NCBI GenBank assembly: GCA_963768415.1 | Contig: CAVYHX010000050.1 | Location: 1-40,173, forward strand | Origin: CAVYHX01 sp963768415 | GTDB lineage: Bacteria > Pseudomonadota > Gammaproteobacteria > UBA9214 | Direction of reading: 5' to 3' | DNA: 40,173 bases | In this document: positions 19,068-31,082 of the stretch, in pieces | Layout of the letters: the number at the start of each line of letters is the position of its first letter | Position numbering within the stretch: the stretch's first letter is position 1 | Notes under the pieces: generated by a model | The model's database searches: none | Told to the model about the DNA's origin: nothing | The model's input: only the letters and a program-made list of their open reading frames with translations | Program-made: the position numbers and the translations under genes

Positions 19068-22000
19068 TCATTCCTGGTTGTCTTCCCCATCACCGGCCGG
19101 ACCGTCATCAGCAGGGTCGCCCTTGCTGACCAGCGACTCCAGCGAGTCGTCGTCCCCTTCATCCCCGGAACAACGGCCGGCAAATGCCAGCACCGGCAGG
19201 GGATCGATCATCCGCCACGCCGGCAGCGACGACAGCACGCTGCTCAGCAGCACCCCGCCGCGGATCAGCCAGATGACGTAACCGACCGAGAGTCCGGTGG
19301 TCACGGTCATGGTCGAGCCGATGACCCGCTGCTCGAAGGTGGCAGTCTCTTGCATCACCTGGCGCGCCTCGTCCAGTTCCTGCACGAAGGCGCTGACCCG
19401 CATCAGGGCATTGATGGTCACTCCCGCCCTGCCGTAACTGGGATCGGCCGTTACACCGATAAACTTGACCGGCGGGCCAGGCTCCTCCGGGATGGTGTTC
19501 TTCGGGTCGCCCGGACGGTCTGCCTCGGGCACAGGCTCACCCGGCGGGACAGGATCACCCGCGCCGGGGACCGGTTCCGGGGTAACCTCGCCGCCGACAC
19601 CCGGCAGGCCGGGGTCCTTGCCGGGGTCTTTGCCGGGATCTTTCACATCACCGGGATCGGTATCCGGGGGCCCGATGACCTCCGGATCCGGGGCCGGCTC
19701 GATCGTGGGTCCCGGGTCCGGGACCTCGATAATCACCAGTGTCTTGCTGACCTTGAGATCGAACACATCACTCACCGTGCCGCCCTTGCCGTCGTCCGCG
19801 GTGATCTTCAGCGTGATCACGCCGAGATCAGCGGCCGTCGGCGTCCCGGACAGGGTGCGCGTCGCCGCATCGAAGTTCAGCCAGCCCGGCAGGGCGCTGC
19901 CGTCAGCCAGGGTGGCCGTGAAGGTCAGGTTGTCACCGTCCACGTCATTGAAGGTGTTCAGGGCGAACGTGAACGCAAAAGGCACATTTTCGGTGGCGCC
20001 CTGGTTCCGGCACCGGCTTGGCCACCGTCGGCGCATCATTGATGCCGGTGATGGTCACCACCACATCACGGGTGGTGCCGTCTTTGGAGGTCACCGTCAG
20101 GGTATCCGTGAGCGTGGCACCGACCGCCAGCGATTGAATGGAATTCTGGCTATTGAGCGCGCTATAGCTCCAGTTACCCGGCGGCATCGATGCGTGAGAT
20201 CACCGTAGGTGCCGGTGACAGTGCCCGCGGCAAAAACGGCCTCACCGGTATCGGCATCCGTAATCGTCAGGCGACCCGTCGCGGTGAGTTCGCCACCGCT
20301 CACACCGGTATCCTCGGTCACACCACCGGTATCGACACCGCCGATGACCGGCGCATCGTTTGTTCCGGTAATCGTAATGACCACATTATGGGTCGTGCCG
20401 TCCGCCGTGCTCACCGTGATCGTGTCGGTCAGGGTCGCCCCCGCGGCAAGCGACTGGATCGCGGCCTGGGTGTTGTCGGCGGCATAGAACCAGGTACCGG
20501 CGGCATTGATGGTGATGGAGCCATAGGTACCGACGATGGTGCCGGCGATTGAAGGCCGCTTCACCGCTGTCGTCATCCGTCACGGTCAGTATACCGCCGG
20601 TCTCGAGCAGGCCATCCAGGTCCGGATCGACGTCCTCGGTCACACTGCCGGTATCGACGCCGCCAATTGAAGGAGCATCATTTTCCGCCGTGATGTTAAT
20701 GGTGACGCTGTTGCTGCCCTCTTCGCTGAAGGCATCACCGCTCAGGCCCGGGTCCGTCCCGGTGTTGCCCTGATCGTTGACCGTGACGGAAAACACGGTT
20801 GACGCACCCGGGTTGTCACTGCCGTTGTAATAGGTAATGGTACCGGCGCCGGTCAGCAGGTTATCGATTTGATCAATGGTGCCGCTTAGCGTGACACTAC
20901 CGGTCCCGTTGCCGCCGGTGACCAGCACACCCGAGGTGCCGCTCGCGACCGTGATGCTGCCTTCGCCAACACTCAGGGTTGCGATTGCGCCACCCCCGGC
21001 ATCATCGGCATCACTGACGGAAAACCCGGTCCCGGCAATCTCCAGGTCCGTTTGTTCAGTCGCACTCAGACTGGCAGCCGGCGCCGTCACGACCGGGGCG
21101 TCGTTTATCGGTGAACCGTTAACGGAAAAGGTATTGTTACCCGAGGTATAGGTGCCGTCACTGACGGTGAACTGGAAGCTCGCGGATACACCGTCATCGT
21201 GCATCCCGGTAGCTGACGCGATTGTTATCGATATCATCCTGGGTGAATGTTCCGCCCAGACCGAGCGCAGATCCATTCAGGCGTACCGAGCCGCCGCTTG
21301 GCAAACTGGTCAGTTCGTACACAATCTCATCCGCGCTATTGTCCGCGTCGGTTGTCTGCAGATACGCCGTGGTAATGGTCCGGGTGGCTTCTTCAGGAAC
21401 GTTTAACGGCTCGTTGGTGACAATAACCGGGGTATCGTTAACACCGTTTATGGTGATACTGACATATTCCCGGGTGCCATCCACCGTATCGACCGCGATC
21501 GTGTCGGTCAGGGTAGCGCCGGCAGCCAGTGACTGGATCGCAGCCTGGCTGTTGTCCGCGGCATAGCTCCAGTCGCCGGCGGCATCGATGGTCAGATCAC
21601 CGAACAGGCCGGTACCCGTACCGCCGATAAAGGCGTCTTCACCGGCATCGGGATCACTCACGGTCAGCGTGCCGCCGGTCTCGAGCAAGCCGTCGAGATC
21701 CGGATCGTCATCCTCTGTCACCGCCCCGCTGTTCGTGCCGGCAACCGTTGCGGCGGTGTTCGGGATTGTGTAAGTAATCACCAGCTCGGGCGGTGTCGAC
21801 CCCTCGCTGCTGTCATAGGTAACGGTTTCGTTGCCGCTGTCCGGACTGCCGATGATAATGCCGTTGTTGACCTTGCTGCCGTCATTCCATGCCGCTGCAA
21901 GTGCGGTGATGTCCCAGCTATGCTGTCCGATCGAGCCGGTGTTGAGGGTGGCGACAAGCGCCGGGTCATAGGTGCCGCCGCTCGTGCTCCAGGCGGTCCC

Positions 22001-24125
22001 GGTCTGCCGCTCGTTCCAGCTGGCGACCCCGGCGGTGCCGTTAGCGCTGCCTTCCACCCAGGCCTCGGTCAGCTCGTAGATATTGATGTTGATTGCGGCG
22101 GTGATCGATGTGGCCTCCATGCGGAGTGTGGCGCCCGTAATGACGGCGCCGGCGGGGATCGTGCTCAGGTCGAATTGCAGCAGGGCGCGCTGGTTACCGA
22201 TATCGCCGCCGGAGTGATTGATGACCAGGCTGGTCGAATCGCCGTAGTTGGTCCCGTTCGCACTGCCATCGATCCAGGTGTCGCCGGCGGCGCTCAGGAT
22301 GACCGGTGCCTCCGCCTCGTAAGCACCGATGTCCGTCGTGCCGACGCGGTTGAACCCGCGCTGATCGGTGGCGGGCGCGCCGAAATCATCGCCGCTATTG
22401 ATGGCCAGACTGCCCGTCAGCAGGGCGTGGGTCGGCGTGAAGCCGCCGTTATCGGCGAGCGCGCCCAGTTTCGGATCGAGCGGACTGCCGGTGGTACCGG
22501 ACGAGTCACTTCCGACAAGGCCATTCGTGTTCTGATCGTCACCGATAAGATTATTGCCCTGGCTGTTCACATAGCCATCGATATCCGCTGCGCTACCCGC
22601 AGTGTTGGCCGCAATGATCGAGTTCTTGACATACAATTCCCAGCCATCATCCGAAATACCGCCGCCATTGCCGGCCGTGTTCTGGGTAAAGGTGGAATTG
22701 ATGATAGCCGCAGATGACCAATTCAACAGCCCTCCCCCATTGCCGGTTGCCGTATTCCCGCTCACGGTGACGTTTGTCAGAGCCAGTCCCCAGGCCGGGG
22801 TGTCATTGTGAATGCCGCCGCCATCCACAGCGCGGTTGTTATAAACGGTGACATTATCGAGGAATGCGCTACCCCGGTTATGAATGCCGCCACCATAGGC
22901 GGTTGCGGCATCCCCGTTGTTCGAGACCACCACATCGGTCAGGATCATGGTGCCCTGATTGTGATATCCCGCCACCGCTGTCCGCCGTGTTACCGGTGAC
23001 GATGACGCGGGTCAGCGTGAGTTTGGTGCTGCCGATGCCGACCAGTATGCCGCCACCATTGTCGCTGACTGATCCACCCCGTGACGGTGATATCCGTGAG
23101 GGTCAGGCTCCTTGTTGCCGCCGACTTCAAACACGCGATCCAGCCCGTTCGCGTCGATGATGGTGGTCGCTGCGCCTGACCCGAGGATGGTGATATCGCT
23201 GTTGATGTTCAGGTCGCCCGTCAGTGCATTATCTTTCGCCGCTCCCGGCAATGCTCAGATCATAGGTCCCTGCGGGCAGGTGAATGGTGTGCGCCCCGCC
23301 CTGGAAGTTCGCCTCCATGATCGCGGCACGCAGGGAGACGGCACCGGTGGCATCTGTGCCGGTCCCGTCACCCGGGTTGGCCGCCACCGTATCGGCCGTG
23401 GTGTCGACGAAAAAATCCAGCAGCACACTGCCCCATTGCTGTTGCGTCCCGGTGCTGACGGCCACTCCCGCTTCAATGGTTCCGGTGGTGTATTCCAGCT
23501 CCCAGTCACCGCCGAGTGCCGCACTGCCGGTCAGGTCATCCGAGGCGGCGACATCGGCGCCGGTCAACTCACCCAGCGCGGTGACCAGCGACTGCCCCGC
23601 CGCGCTCGCCGCCAGGTTGCAACCGTAGATAAGGAAGTCGGCCTCAGTGGTGAGGGCGTCGCCCCAGGTCTCGATGAGCCCGGTATTGGCCTGGAGGCTG
23701 GCGCTGTCCAGGGTGCTGCCGCCCAGATCGATGCTGCCATCAGCACCATGGGCGATGATATGCACGGCATCCAGGCTGGAGTGGTAGCTGAGGATCTCGG
23801 TGACCTGGTGGATGCCGTCACGGGTATTGTCCAGCAGGATGACTTCCAGGTGACGGGTCACGTCCGTATTGGCCTGCAGGTCATCCACCAACTGCTGGTA
23901 ATCGGGCGTGTCAGTGTCGACCAGCACCAGCTCCTGGCGGATTACACTGGCCGCAACGGTCTCGCCTGCGGCGCCAGATGCCGGGGCCAGTGCATCGGTC
24001 AAGGCCGGATCCAGCAGGGCCGTGTGTGCTTCCGGGCCGCCGGATACCAGCCCGCCATCGAGGTCGGCCGAGAACAGCAGCCGCGGCTCCATTTGTTCAA
24101 ATGCGATTTTCTGTTTTTTATTCAC
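19068..24125 (-). CDS. Giant LEPR-XLL/DUF4347 surface protein A (frameshifted, ~1690 residues)
   Basis: The protein is assembled from about seven frame segments. The start is taken as GTG at 24123-24125 (NKKQKIAFEQ..) by match to paralogue B; an in-frame ATG at 24165-24167 exists. Domain order: LEPR-XLL motif (MEPRLLFSADLDGG); DUF4347 (ELVLVDTDTPDYQQLVDDL, AVHIIAHGADGSIDLGG, DFLIYGCNLAA, GADVAASDDLTG); right-handed beta-helix repeats (GGGIHNRGS, VSGNTATGNGGGL) closed by a choice-of-anchor-Q type end (TDIGAYEAEAP); a DNRLRE-like domain (GDTWIDGSANGTNYGDST); VCBS repeats and cadherin-like units; an Ig-like He_PIG unit (LNTFNDVDGDNLTFTATLAD); a Pro/Gly/Asp linker; and a conserved tail with a hydrophobic segment (GLSVGYVIWLIRGGVLLSSV) before an acidic end. 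No Sec signal peptide is visible. Probably a cell-surface or secreted protein; ligand unknown. Confidence 0.85.
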
Positions 24126-24203
24126 AATATTCAATAAATTACGCGCATACCCATAATTGGCGCCCAAGTTGGTTGAGAAACCGTGCGTAGCGTCACAATT
24201 TTG

Positions 24204-24230
24204 ACATCGGCGGATTGGCGGGCATCTTGA
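24204..24230 (-). promoter_or_regulatory. Sigma-28 (FliA)-like promoter of giant protein A
   Basis: On the - strand TCAAGATG, an 11-base spacer and GCCGATGT match the sigma-28 pattern (TCAAG/TAAAG..N11..GCCGATAA) with exact spacing. The predicted start is ~70 bases before the GTG at 24125. The same arrangement precedes paralogue B. Confidence 0.6.
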
Positions 24231-24521
24231 GGGGAATGCGGATTATTTGATCAGGGAATGAGTGGCTAAACGGGTCAGCCGGGCAGGAGGTCTCCCCGGC
24301 CGCCCGGCAGGCACCTGGTGCAGGGATACTTCGCGACAGGATGCCGGCCTGGTCCACGGCTGCCATGCTGGCGGTGTGACCGCCGTAAACCCGGGGTGTG
24401 GTGATCGTTTGCGTATCACACCAGCCGCCAGCGAATCTCCGCGGCCTGCCTTGCAAGCGCTACATCAAGGATCCCTCGAATGATGAGTGCCAGATGTCAT
24501 GCCAGGCTGTTGCTCACTGCG
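24231..24521. other. Non-coding upstream region of giant protein A
   Basis: These 291 bases lie between the end of giant gene B and the promoter of gene A. Blocks such as CGGGTCAGCC and CCGCGGCCTGCC recur in the region upstream of gene B (31110-31350), so the duplication included the upstream DNA. Short reading frames here do not agree between the two copies and are not considered genes. Confidence 0.6.
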
Positions 24522-27500
24522 TTATTCCTGGTCCTCTTCCCCGCCGCCGGCTGAGCCGTCATTAGCTGGATCGCGTTGCGGGCGTGTGCCGCGGCCGCCC
24601 TTGTTGACCAGTGATTCCAGTGACTCGTCTTCCGCTTCATCTTCGGAACGAAGGCGTGTAAAGGCGAGCACCGGCAGCGGATCGATCATGCGCCAGGCGG
24701 GCAATGAGGACAGCACGCTGCTCAGCAATACCCCGCCGCGGATCAGCCAGATGACGTAACCGACTGAAAGCCCGGTAGTCACGGTCATGGTCGAGCCGAC
24801 GATGCGCTGCTCAAGGGTGGCCTTCTCGCTCATCACCTGGCGCGCATCGTCCAGTTCCTGCACAAAGGCACTGACCCGCATCAGGGCCTTGGCAGTCATT
24901 CCCGCCCTGCCGTAACTGAAATCAGCCGTCGTGTCGAAATGCTTAACCTGCGGGCCAGGCTCCGCAGGTATGGTGTTCTTCGGGTCGCCCGGACGGTCTG
25001 TCTCGGGCGCGGGTTCGCCTGGCGGGACGGGATCTCCCGCACCGGGCACCGGTACCGGGGTCACCTCGCCGCCGACACTCGGCAGGCCGGGGTCCTTGCC
25101 GGGGTCCTTGACGTCCACGGGATCCGGGTCCGTGGTCCCGACCGGTGGCCCGATAACCTCCGGTTCCGGGGCCGGCTCGATGCCGGGTCCCGGTTCCGGA
25201 ACGTCGATAATCACCACCGGCCCGCCGGGGTCGTCGCTGACATTGAGATCGAAGACATCACTCACGGTGCCACCCTTGCCATCATTTGCGGTGATCTTCA
25301 CCGTGATCACGCCGAGGTCGGCAGCCGTTGGCGTCCCGGACAGGGTGCGCATCACGGCATCGAAGCTCAGCCAGCCCGGCAGGGCGCTGCCGTCGCCCAG
25401 GGTTGCCGTGAAGGTCAGGTTGTCGCCGTCCACGTCAGCAAAGGTGTTCAGGGCAAACGTAAACGAAAATAATGCATCTATTGTGGCCGCCCGGTCTGCA
25501 TTCGGACTGGCCACCGTCGGCGCATCATTGGTGCCGGTGATGGTAACGACGACATCATGTGCCGTGCCGTCGCTGGAAGTCACGGTCAGGATATCCGTCA
25601 GGGTGGCGCCGGTGGCGAGCGACTGGATCACGGTCTGGCTGTTGAGGGCGCTGTAGCTCCAGTTACCCAGCGGCATCGATAGAGAGAGTCTCCATAGGCA
25701 CCGCTGACTGTGCCCGCAGGGAAGCTCGCCTCGCCGGTATCGGTATCGGTGATGGTCAGGCGACCCGTGGTGGTGAGGTTCACCGCCGAGCCACGCCGAC
25801 ATCCTCGGTCACGGCGCCGGTATCGACACCGCCGATAACGGGTGCATCGTTCGCTCCTGTGATGGTGATGACCACATCATGGACAGTGCCATCGGCACTG
25901 GTCACTGTGATGGTATCCGTCAGGGTGGCGCCACCGGCGAGCGACTGGATCGCAGCCTGGGTGTTATCGGCCGCGTAGGTCCAGTTACCGGCGGCATCGA
26001 TAGTCAGATCTCCATAGGTACCGTTGATGGTGCCGGCTGTAAAGTTGGCTTCTCCGCTATCCTCATCCGCGATGGTCAGCGACCCGCCGGTTTCCAGTAG
26101 TCCATCCAGATCAGGATCCACATCTTCGGTGACCGCTCCGGTATCAACGCCACCAATCACGGCAGCGTCGTTGGTGCCGGTAATGGTAATGACGACGTCA
26201 TGGGTCGTGCCGTCAGCAGAGCTAACAGTAATGGTGTCGGTCAGGGTTGCACCCGCGGCGAGCGACTGGATCGCGGCCTGGGTATTATCAGCCGCATAGA
26301 TCCAGTTGCCCGCAGCATCGATAGTGATCGATCCATACGTACCAACGATAGTCCCGGCAGTGAAGTTGGCCTCACCGGTATCGGTATCCGTGATAGTGAG
26401 TGCGCCACCGGTCTCCAGCAGGCCATCAAGGTCCGGATCACATCTTCGGTGACCGCACCGGTATCGACGCCGCCGATGACCGGTGGCATCGTTGGTGCCG
26501 GTGATCGTAATGACGACATCATGGGTGCGTGCCATCTGTCGTGGTCACGGTAATCGTATCGGTCAGCGTTGCAGCCGGCAGCAAGGTTCTGGATCACCGC
26601 CTGGGTATTATCGGCGGCATAGGTCCAGTTGCCGGCGGCATCGATGGTGATCGAGCCATACGTACCGACCACGGTTCCGGCAGTGAAGTTGGCTTCACCG
26701 GTATCGGTGTCACTGATAGTCAGTGCACCACCGGTCTCGAGCAGGCCATCCAGATCGGGATCGACATCTTCGGTGACGCCACCGGTATCGACACCGCCGA
26801 TGACGGGGGCATCGTTGGCGCCGGTAATGGTAATGACGACATCATGCGTCGTACCATCCGTGGTGGTCACGGTAATCGTGTCGGTCAGGGTGGCACCGGC
26901 CGCGAGGTTCTGGATCACCGCCTGGGTGTTATCGGCCGCGTAGGTCCAGTTACCAGCAGCATCGATGGTCAGGTCACCGTAGGTACCCGACTATCGTGCC
27001 GGCCGTAAAGTTGGCTTCACCGGTATCGGTGTCGCTGATGGTCAGTGCACCGCCGGTCTCGAGCAGGCCGTCGAGATCGGGATCGCTGTCTTCGGTGACT
27101 GCACCGGTATCAATGCCGCCAACCGATGCCGCATCATTGCTGCCGGTGACCGTCACCGTAACGGTCGCAGCGGCACTGGTGGCATTAGGCGCACCGCTGC
27201 TGTCGGTCGCGGTATAGGTAAAGGTCACATCACGGGTCGCACCAAAGGCCAGGTCCTGAAAATCACTGCCCGGGTCGAAACTGAAGGTGCCATCGTTGTT
27301 GTTCGTGACCGTGCCTTCAACAGGTGCACTGGTGATATCGAAGGTGTGTGTATCACCGGTGTCGGGATCGCTGGTCAACACGAAGCTGCCGATCACCACC
27401 GGTGCCATCCTCATCGGCATTCACGCTGACGTCACCGACCACCGGCATGTCGTTGACCGGATCGACCGTGATAGCGACCGAGTTCGAGGCACTGTTGAGG

Positions 27501-30500
27501 TCCGCAGCCAGCGCCGCGATCTCACCGGCCTCCAGTGCCCGGTCGTAGATGCGCGCGTCGTCCAGCCTGCCCGACAGCCCGTAACTACCCGAGGGATGGC
27601 TGCCGAGCGTGGTATTCGGATTCAGGTTATAGGCGATCGATCCCGTGTAGTTCGTGGTCATCAGGGCCACACCATCGACGTAGATGGTCTGCTCGTTGGC
27701 GGCATCATCGAAGGTGAACGCCACGTGATGCCAGCCGGTGCCACTGACATACACGGAAGAATCGGTGTGCTGCCAGGTCGAGCCGTCCCAGAAGAAACCG
27801 GTCACGCCGTCACCGTTGCTGGTATCGTCCAGGCGCAGCGCCACGCTGTTGCCGATGGAGATGAGCTCGTCATTGGTCCGTGCGGCATCCAGTTCACCCA
27901 GGCCGCCAGGGTCACATCGGCCGGATCACCGAAGCGGCCGGGAATCTGTATATTGTCATTGCCATTCAGTACCAGCACGTCGCTGTTGCGGGTTGCCGTC
28001 GAACACCGTGACCGGGTCACCGGTGACGCTGCCGTCATTGGTTCCCGGGTCACTGTACATTTTCGCCCGGGCTGCTGCCATCGAAGGTGTAATTACCCAG
28101 CAGGTGCGCACCCAGGTCCGTGGTGACCTGCAGGTCGGCCGGGCCGTTGTAGCCGCCCGTCGGCGTGAAGGTCAGCCCGTCGAGGGCGGCGTTGATGGCG
28201 CTTTCATCTCCATGGATGGTCATGCTGGCCGTACCGTCGGCGCCGCTGTCAAAGCTGATGCCAAGGGTCGTCGCCAGCGTCAGCGTGCCGTTGGTGACCG
28301 ACAGTGTGGTGCGCAGTTCCGGATCACCGGCGGTACCGTCATCAACGGTAATGGCATTGCCGGTGCCACTGGAGAAGACCAGTGACGCATCCTCATCGAC
28401 GTTCTGGTTACCCGGGACGGTGTTCGCCACCCCGGTCACCGGTGCCGCGGGGGTCACCGTTATATTAACGTTCGCGGCGGGAAGCGCGGTCGTGCTTAAA
28501 TTCCCCGTGTGCAGGTTGGCCACATCTGTAGCATTGAGTGTGCCGTCATACACCAGCACGCTGTCCAGCCCGCCACCATAGAAACGGTCCGCGTTTAAAC
28601 TGTTGTTGGCGCCCAGATGTACATCAGTTCCCGGATTGATGCCATCTGCGCCGCGTGCGGAGCTGTTGCCAAGCACGCCATCGATATACACCTTTGAACC
28701 GACGCCTGACTCCACGGTCAGGGTATAGGTGTGCCACTGCCCATCCCCGATCAGGTTCAGGCCGCCGGCACCGATGTCCACGTTTAATACTGCGCCACCA
28801 TTACCATCGTTGGGATCCTCGATGTTCGTCATCATCATGCCGGCATTACTCGAGCCACTCTCACCGATATAAATATTCAGCGAATTGGTCGCATCCGCGG
28901 CAGCGTGACTGTAGATGTACTGATAGAAGCTACCGGTGATGTCATCCACCTTGAAGCGAAACGCTACGGTGAAGTCGTTCGCATAGGAAACATCGGGGAT
29001 GACGACATGGTCATCGACCTCGTCGAAATCCAGGGCGCCGCCATAGTAGCCGGCAACAGGCGCGGGGCTTCCGACGACCACCCCGTCTCCTGATCCGACG
29101 GAGTCCAGCGCGTCGCCATCGAGCTTCCAGTATTGCTGCACCCCGTCGCTGCCGTCGGTGATGAGGTACTGAAAACTGTCGGGACCGGTGTATCCAAAGT
29201 CGGGCGTGTAGGTGAGCGTGCCATCGCCATTGTCGGTGACGGAACCGTTGGCGGGCAGGGTGTAATCCAGAACGTTCGCACACCATTGTCGTTGCCGAGG
29301 ACATCGATGACCACCGGCGTATTCTCGGCCGTGGTGGCGATGTCATCGACGGCCGTCAAGCAGCCGCTGCCTCGATAGGCGCCGATGTCCGACGTACCGA
29401 CGCGGGCAGAGCCGCGCTGATCGGTAGACGGTGCAAACGGCATCGTTACCGGTATTGATTGCCGTACTACCCGCCAGCAGGGCATGGGTTTGCGTTTGCC
29501 CGCCGTTATCTTGCAGCCCCCCAGCTTGACGTCGATGGGTGACGGGATGGTTCCGCTTTGATCGCCTGTACCTGACAAACCTGCCGTGCCGTCGCTGTCG
29601 ATGTTGTTTCCGGAGGATGTGAGCGTTGCGTCCGAGTTCCCGCCGGTATTTTCCGCAAGGATCGTATTTTGCAGATCGGTTATACCTGAGCCACCTGCAC
29701 TGATTCCGGATGAATTGAAGGCGATCGTACTGTTGACGATGGTCACCGAGGCATTGAAGTTGCGCAGCGCAGCACCACTCGATGCATTGTTGCCGCTCAA
29801 AGTGACATTGATTAGCGATCCAATCGATCCGTTTGCGAAATGGATTCCCCCACCGTTGCCAGCCGCGGTATTTCCGCTGATCGTCACCCGCTCGAGGTTG
29901 AGCGTGCCCCTGTTGTAGATGGCGCCGCCACTGGATGATGCGGTGTTGCCGCTGATCGCCACGTCGGTCAGGTTCAGGGTGCTGCCGGATTGGGTACTGA
30001 TGGCACCGCCAGTGCTCTCGTTGCCGCCCTGAATGGTCACGCCCGAGATGGAAACGTTACCGGAACTGATATCGAATATGCGACTGAGTCCATCACCGTC
30101 GATGACGGTCGTCGCCGCATCCGTGCCGACGATGGTGACATTACTGGTGATATCCAGGCTGCCTGTCGATAGCGTGTAATTATCGGCCGGCAGATTGATG
30201 ATGTTCGGGCCACCGCCGGCGTTGGCATCGCTGATCGCCTGACGCAGGGAGCCGGCACCCGAGTCCGCGTTTGACGTCACATTGAAGATGGCCAGGGTGT
30301 GCTGATAGTCGCCCTGCAGCCCGGCACTCAGCGCCACATCCGTCTCCACCCGGCCGGTGCTGTATTCCAGCTCCCAGTCGCCGCCCAGCGTTGCACTGCC
30401 GGTCAGGTCATCCGAGGCGGCGACGTCGGCGCCGGTCAACTCGCCCAGGGCGGTGACCAGCGACTGCCCCGCCTCGGTCGCCGCCAGGTTGCAACCATAG

Positions 30501-31003
30501 ATAAGGAAGTCGGCCTCAGCGGTGAGGGCCTCGCCCCAGGTCTCGATGAGGCCGGCACCGGCCTGCAGGCTGGCGCTGTCCAGCGTGCCGCCGCCCAGGT
30601 CGATGGCGCCGTCGGTGCCGTGGGCGATGATGTGCACGGCATCGAGGTCGCGGTGGTAGCTCAGGATCTCGGTGACCTGGTGGATGCCGTCACGGGTATT
30701 GTCCAGCAGGATGACTTCCAGGTGGCGGGTTGCGTCGTCGTTGGCCAGCAGGTCGTCCACCAGCTGCTGGTAGTCGGGCGTGTCGGTGTCGACGAGGACC
30801 AGCTCCTGACGGATTTCGCCGGCCGCGCGGATCTCGCCATCGGCACCCGCTGGCGGTAAGGCCACCAGTGCCTGGGTCAATGCCGGATCCAGCAGGGCCG
30901 CGTGAGAATCCGGGGCGCCGGAAACCAGCCCGCCATCGAGGTCAGCCGAGAACAGCAGTCGCGGCTCCATTGGCTCAAATGCGAATTTCGTTTTTTTATC
31001 CAT
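24522..31003 (-). CDS. Giant LEPR-XLL/DUF4347 surface protein B (frameshifted, ~2160 residues)
   Basis: The start is ATG at 31001-31003 (MDKKTKFAFEPMEPRLLFSAD). Domain order: LEPR-XLL motif; DUF4347 (ELVLVDTDTPDYQQLVDDLL, AVHIIAHGTDGAIDLGG, FLIYGCNLAATEAGQSL); beta-helix region starting SNADSGAGSLRQAISDANAG with GNTAAGNGGGIHF repeats; a cadherin-like unit (AVDDIATTAENTPVVIDVLG); LamG/concanavalin-like domain 1 (YWKLDGDALDSVGSGDG); a second LamG (GWHHVAFTFDDAANEQTIYVDG); five VCBS repeats; an Ig-like unit; a Pro-rich linker; and the conserved hydrophobic tail with acidic end. At least nine frameshifts interrupt it, mostly inside repeats, where assembly errors are likely. Ends at 24522, ~400 bases before paralogue A. 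Function inferred only as a large surface or secreted protein. Confidence 0.83.
25680..27135 (-). repeat. Array of five ~108-residue VCBS repeats in giant protein B
   Basis: The coding segment for GVDTGAVTEDVDPDLDGLL recurs with + strand anchor points near 25818, 26134, 26458, 26784 and 27106, a period of about 324 bases. Each unit continues with TGEANFTAGT, TIDAAGNWTYAADNTQA and DGTTHDVVITITG. Neighbouring units are nearly identical in DNA, which suggests recent unequal recombination and makes this stretch prone to misassembly. Frameshifts near 26443, 26485-26575 and 26988 fall inside it. Confidence 0.85.
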
Positions 31004-31082
31004 AATTATCTGATAAATGCATGCATACCCCTGCAGCAGCGCGCAGGCAGGTCTGGCGACTGTGCGCACCGTCACATTTTTG

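Noticed and set aside
19044..20042. Long + strand frames over the giant genes and purC (also 23112-24137, 21920-22717, 27287-28126, 13410-14153)
   Set aside because: They are antisense shadows in GC-rich DNA with low-complexity or Arg/Gly-rich products and no family motifs, whereas the - strand gives recognisable domains.
24193..24456. Small - strand gene between the giant genes, and a similar frame at 31129-31371
   Set aside because: The DNA is partly shared between the two upstream regions, but the predicted peptides do not agree in frame or sequence, so conservation is at the DNA level only.
25680..27135. Long regular repeats as a non-coding satellite
   Set aside because: The period is a multiple of three and each unit encodes a clear VCBS domain, so these are protein repeats.
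19068..31003. RTX toxin/adhesin with type I secretion
   Set aside because: No glycine-aspartate RTX nonapeptides were found and there are no ABC, HlyD or TolC-like genes in the window.
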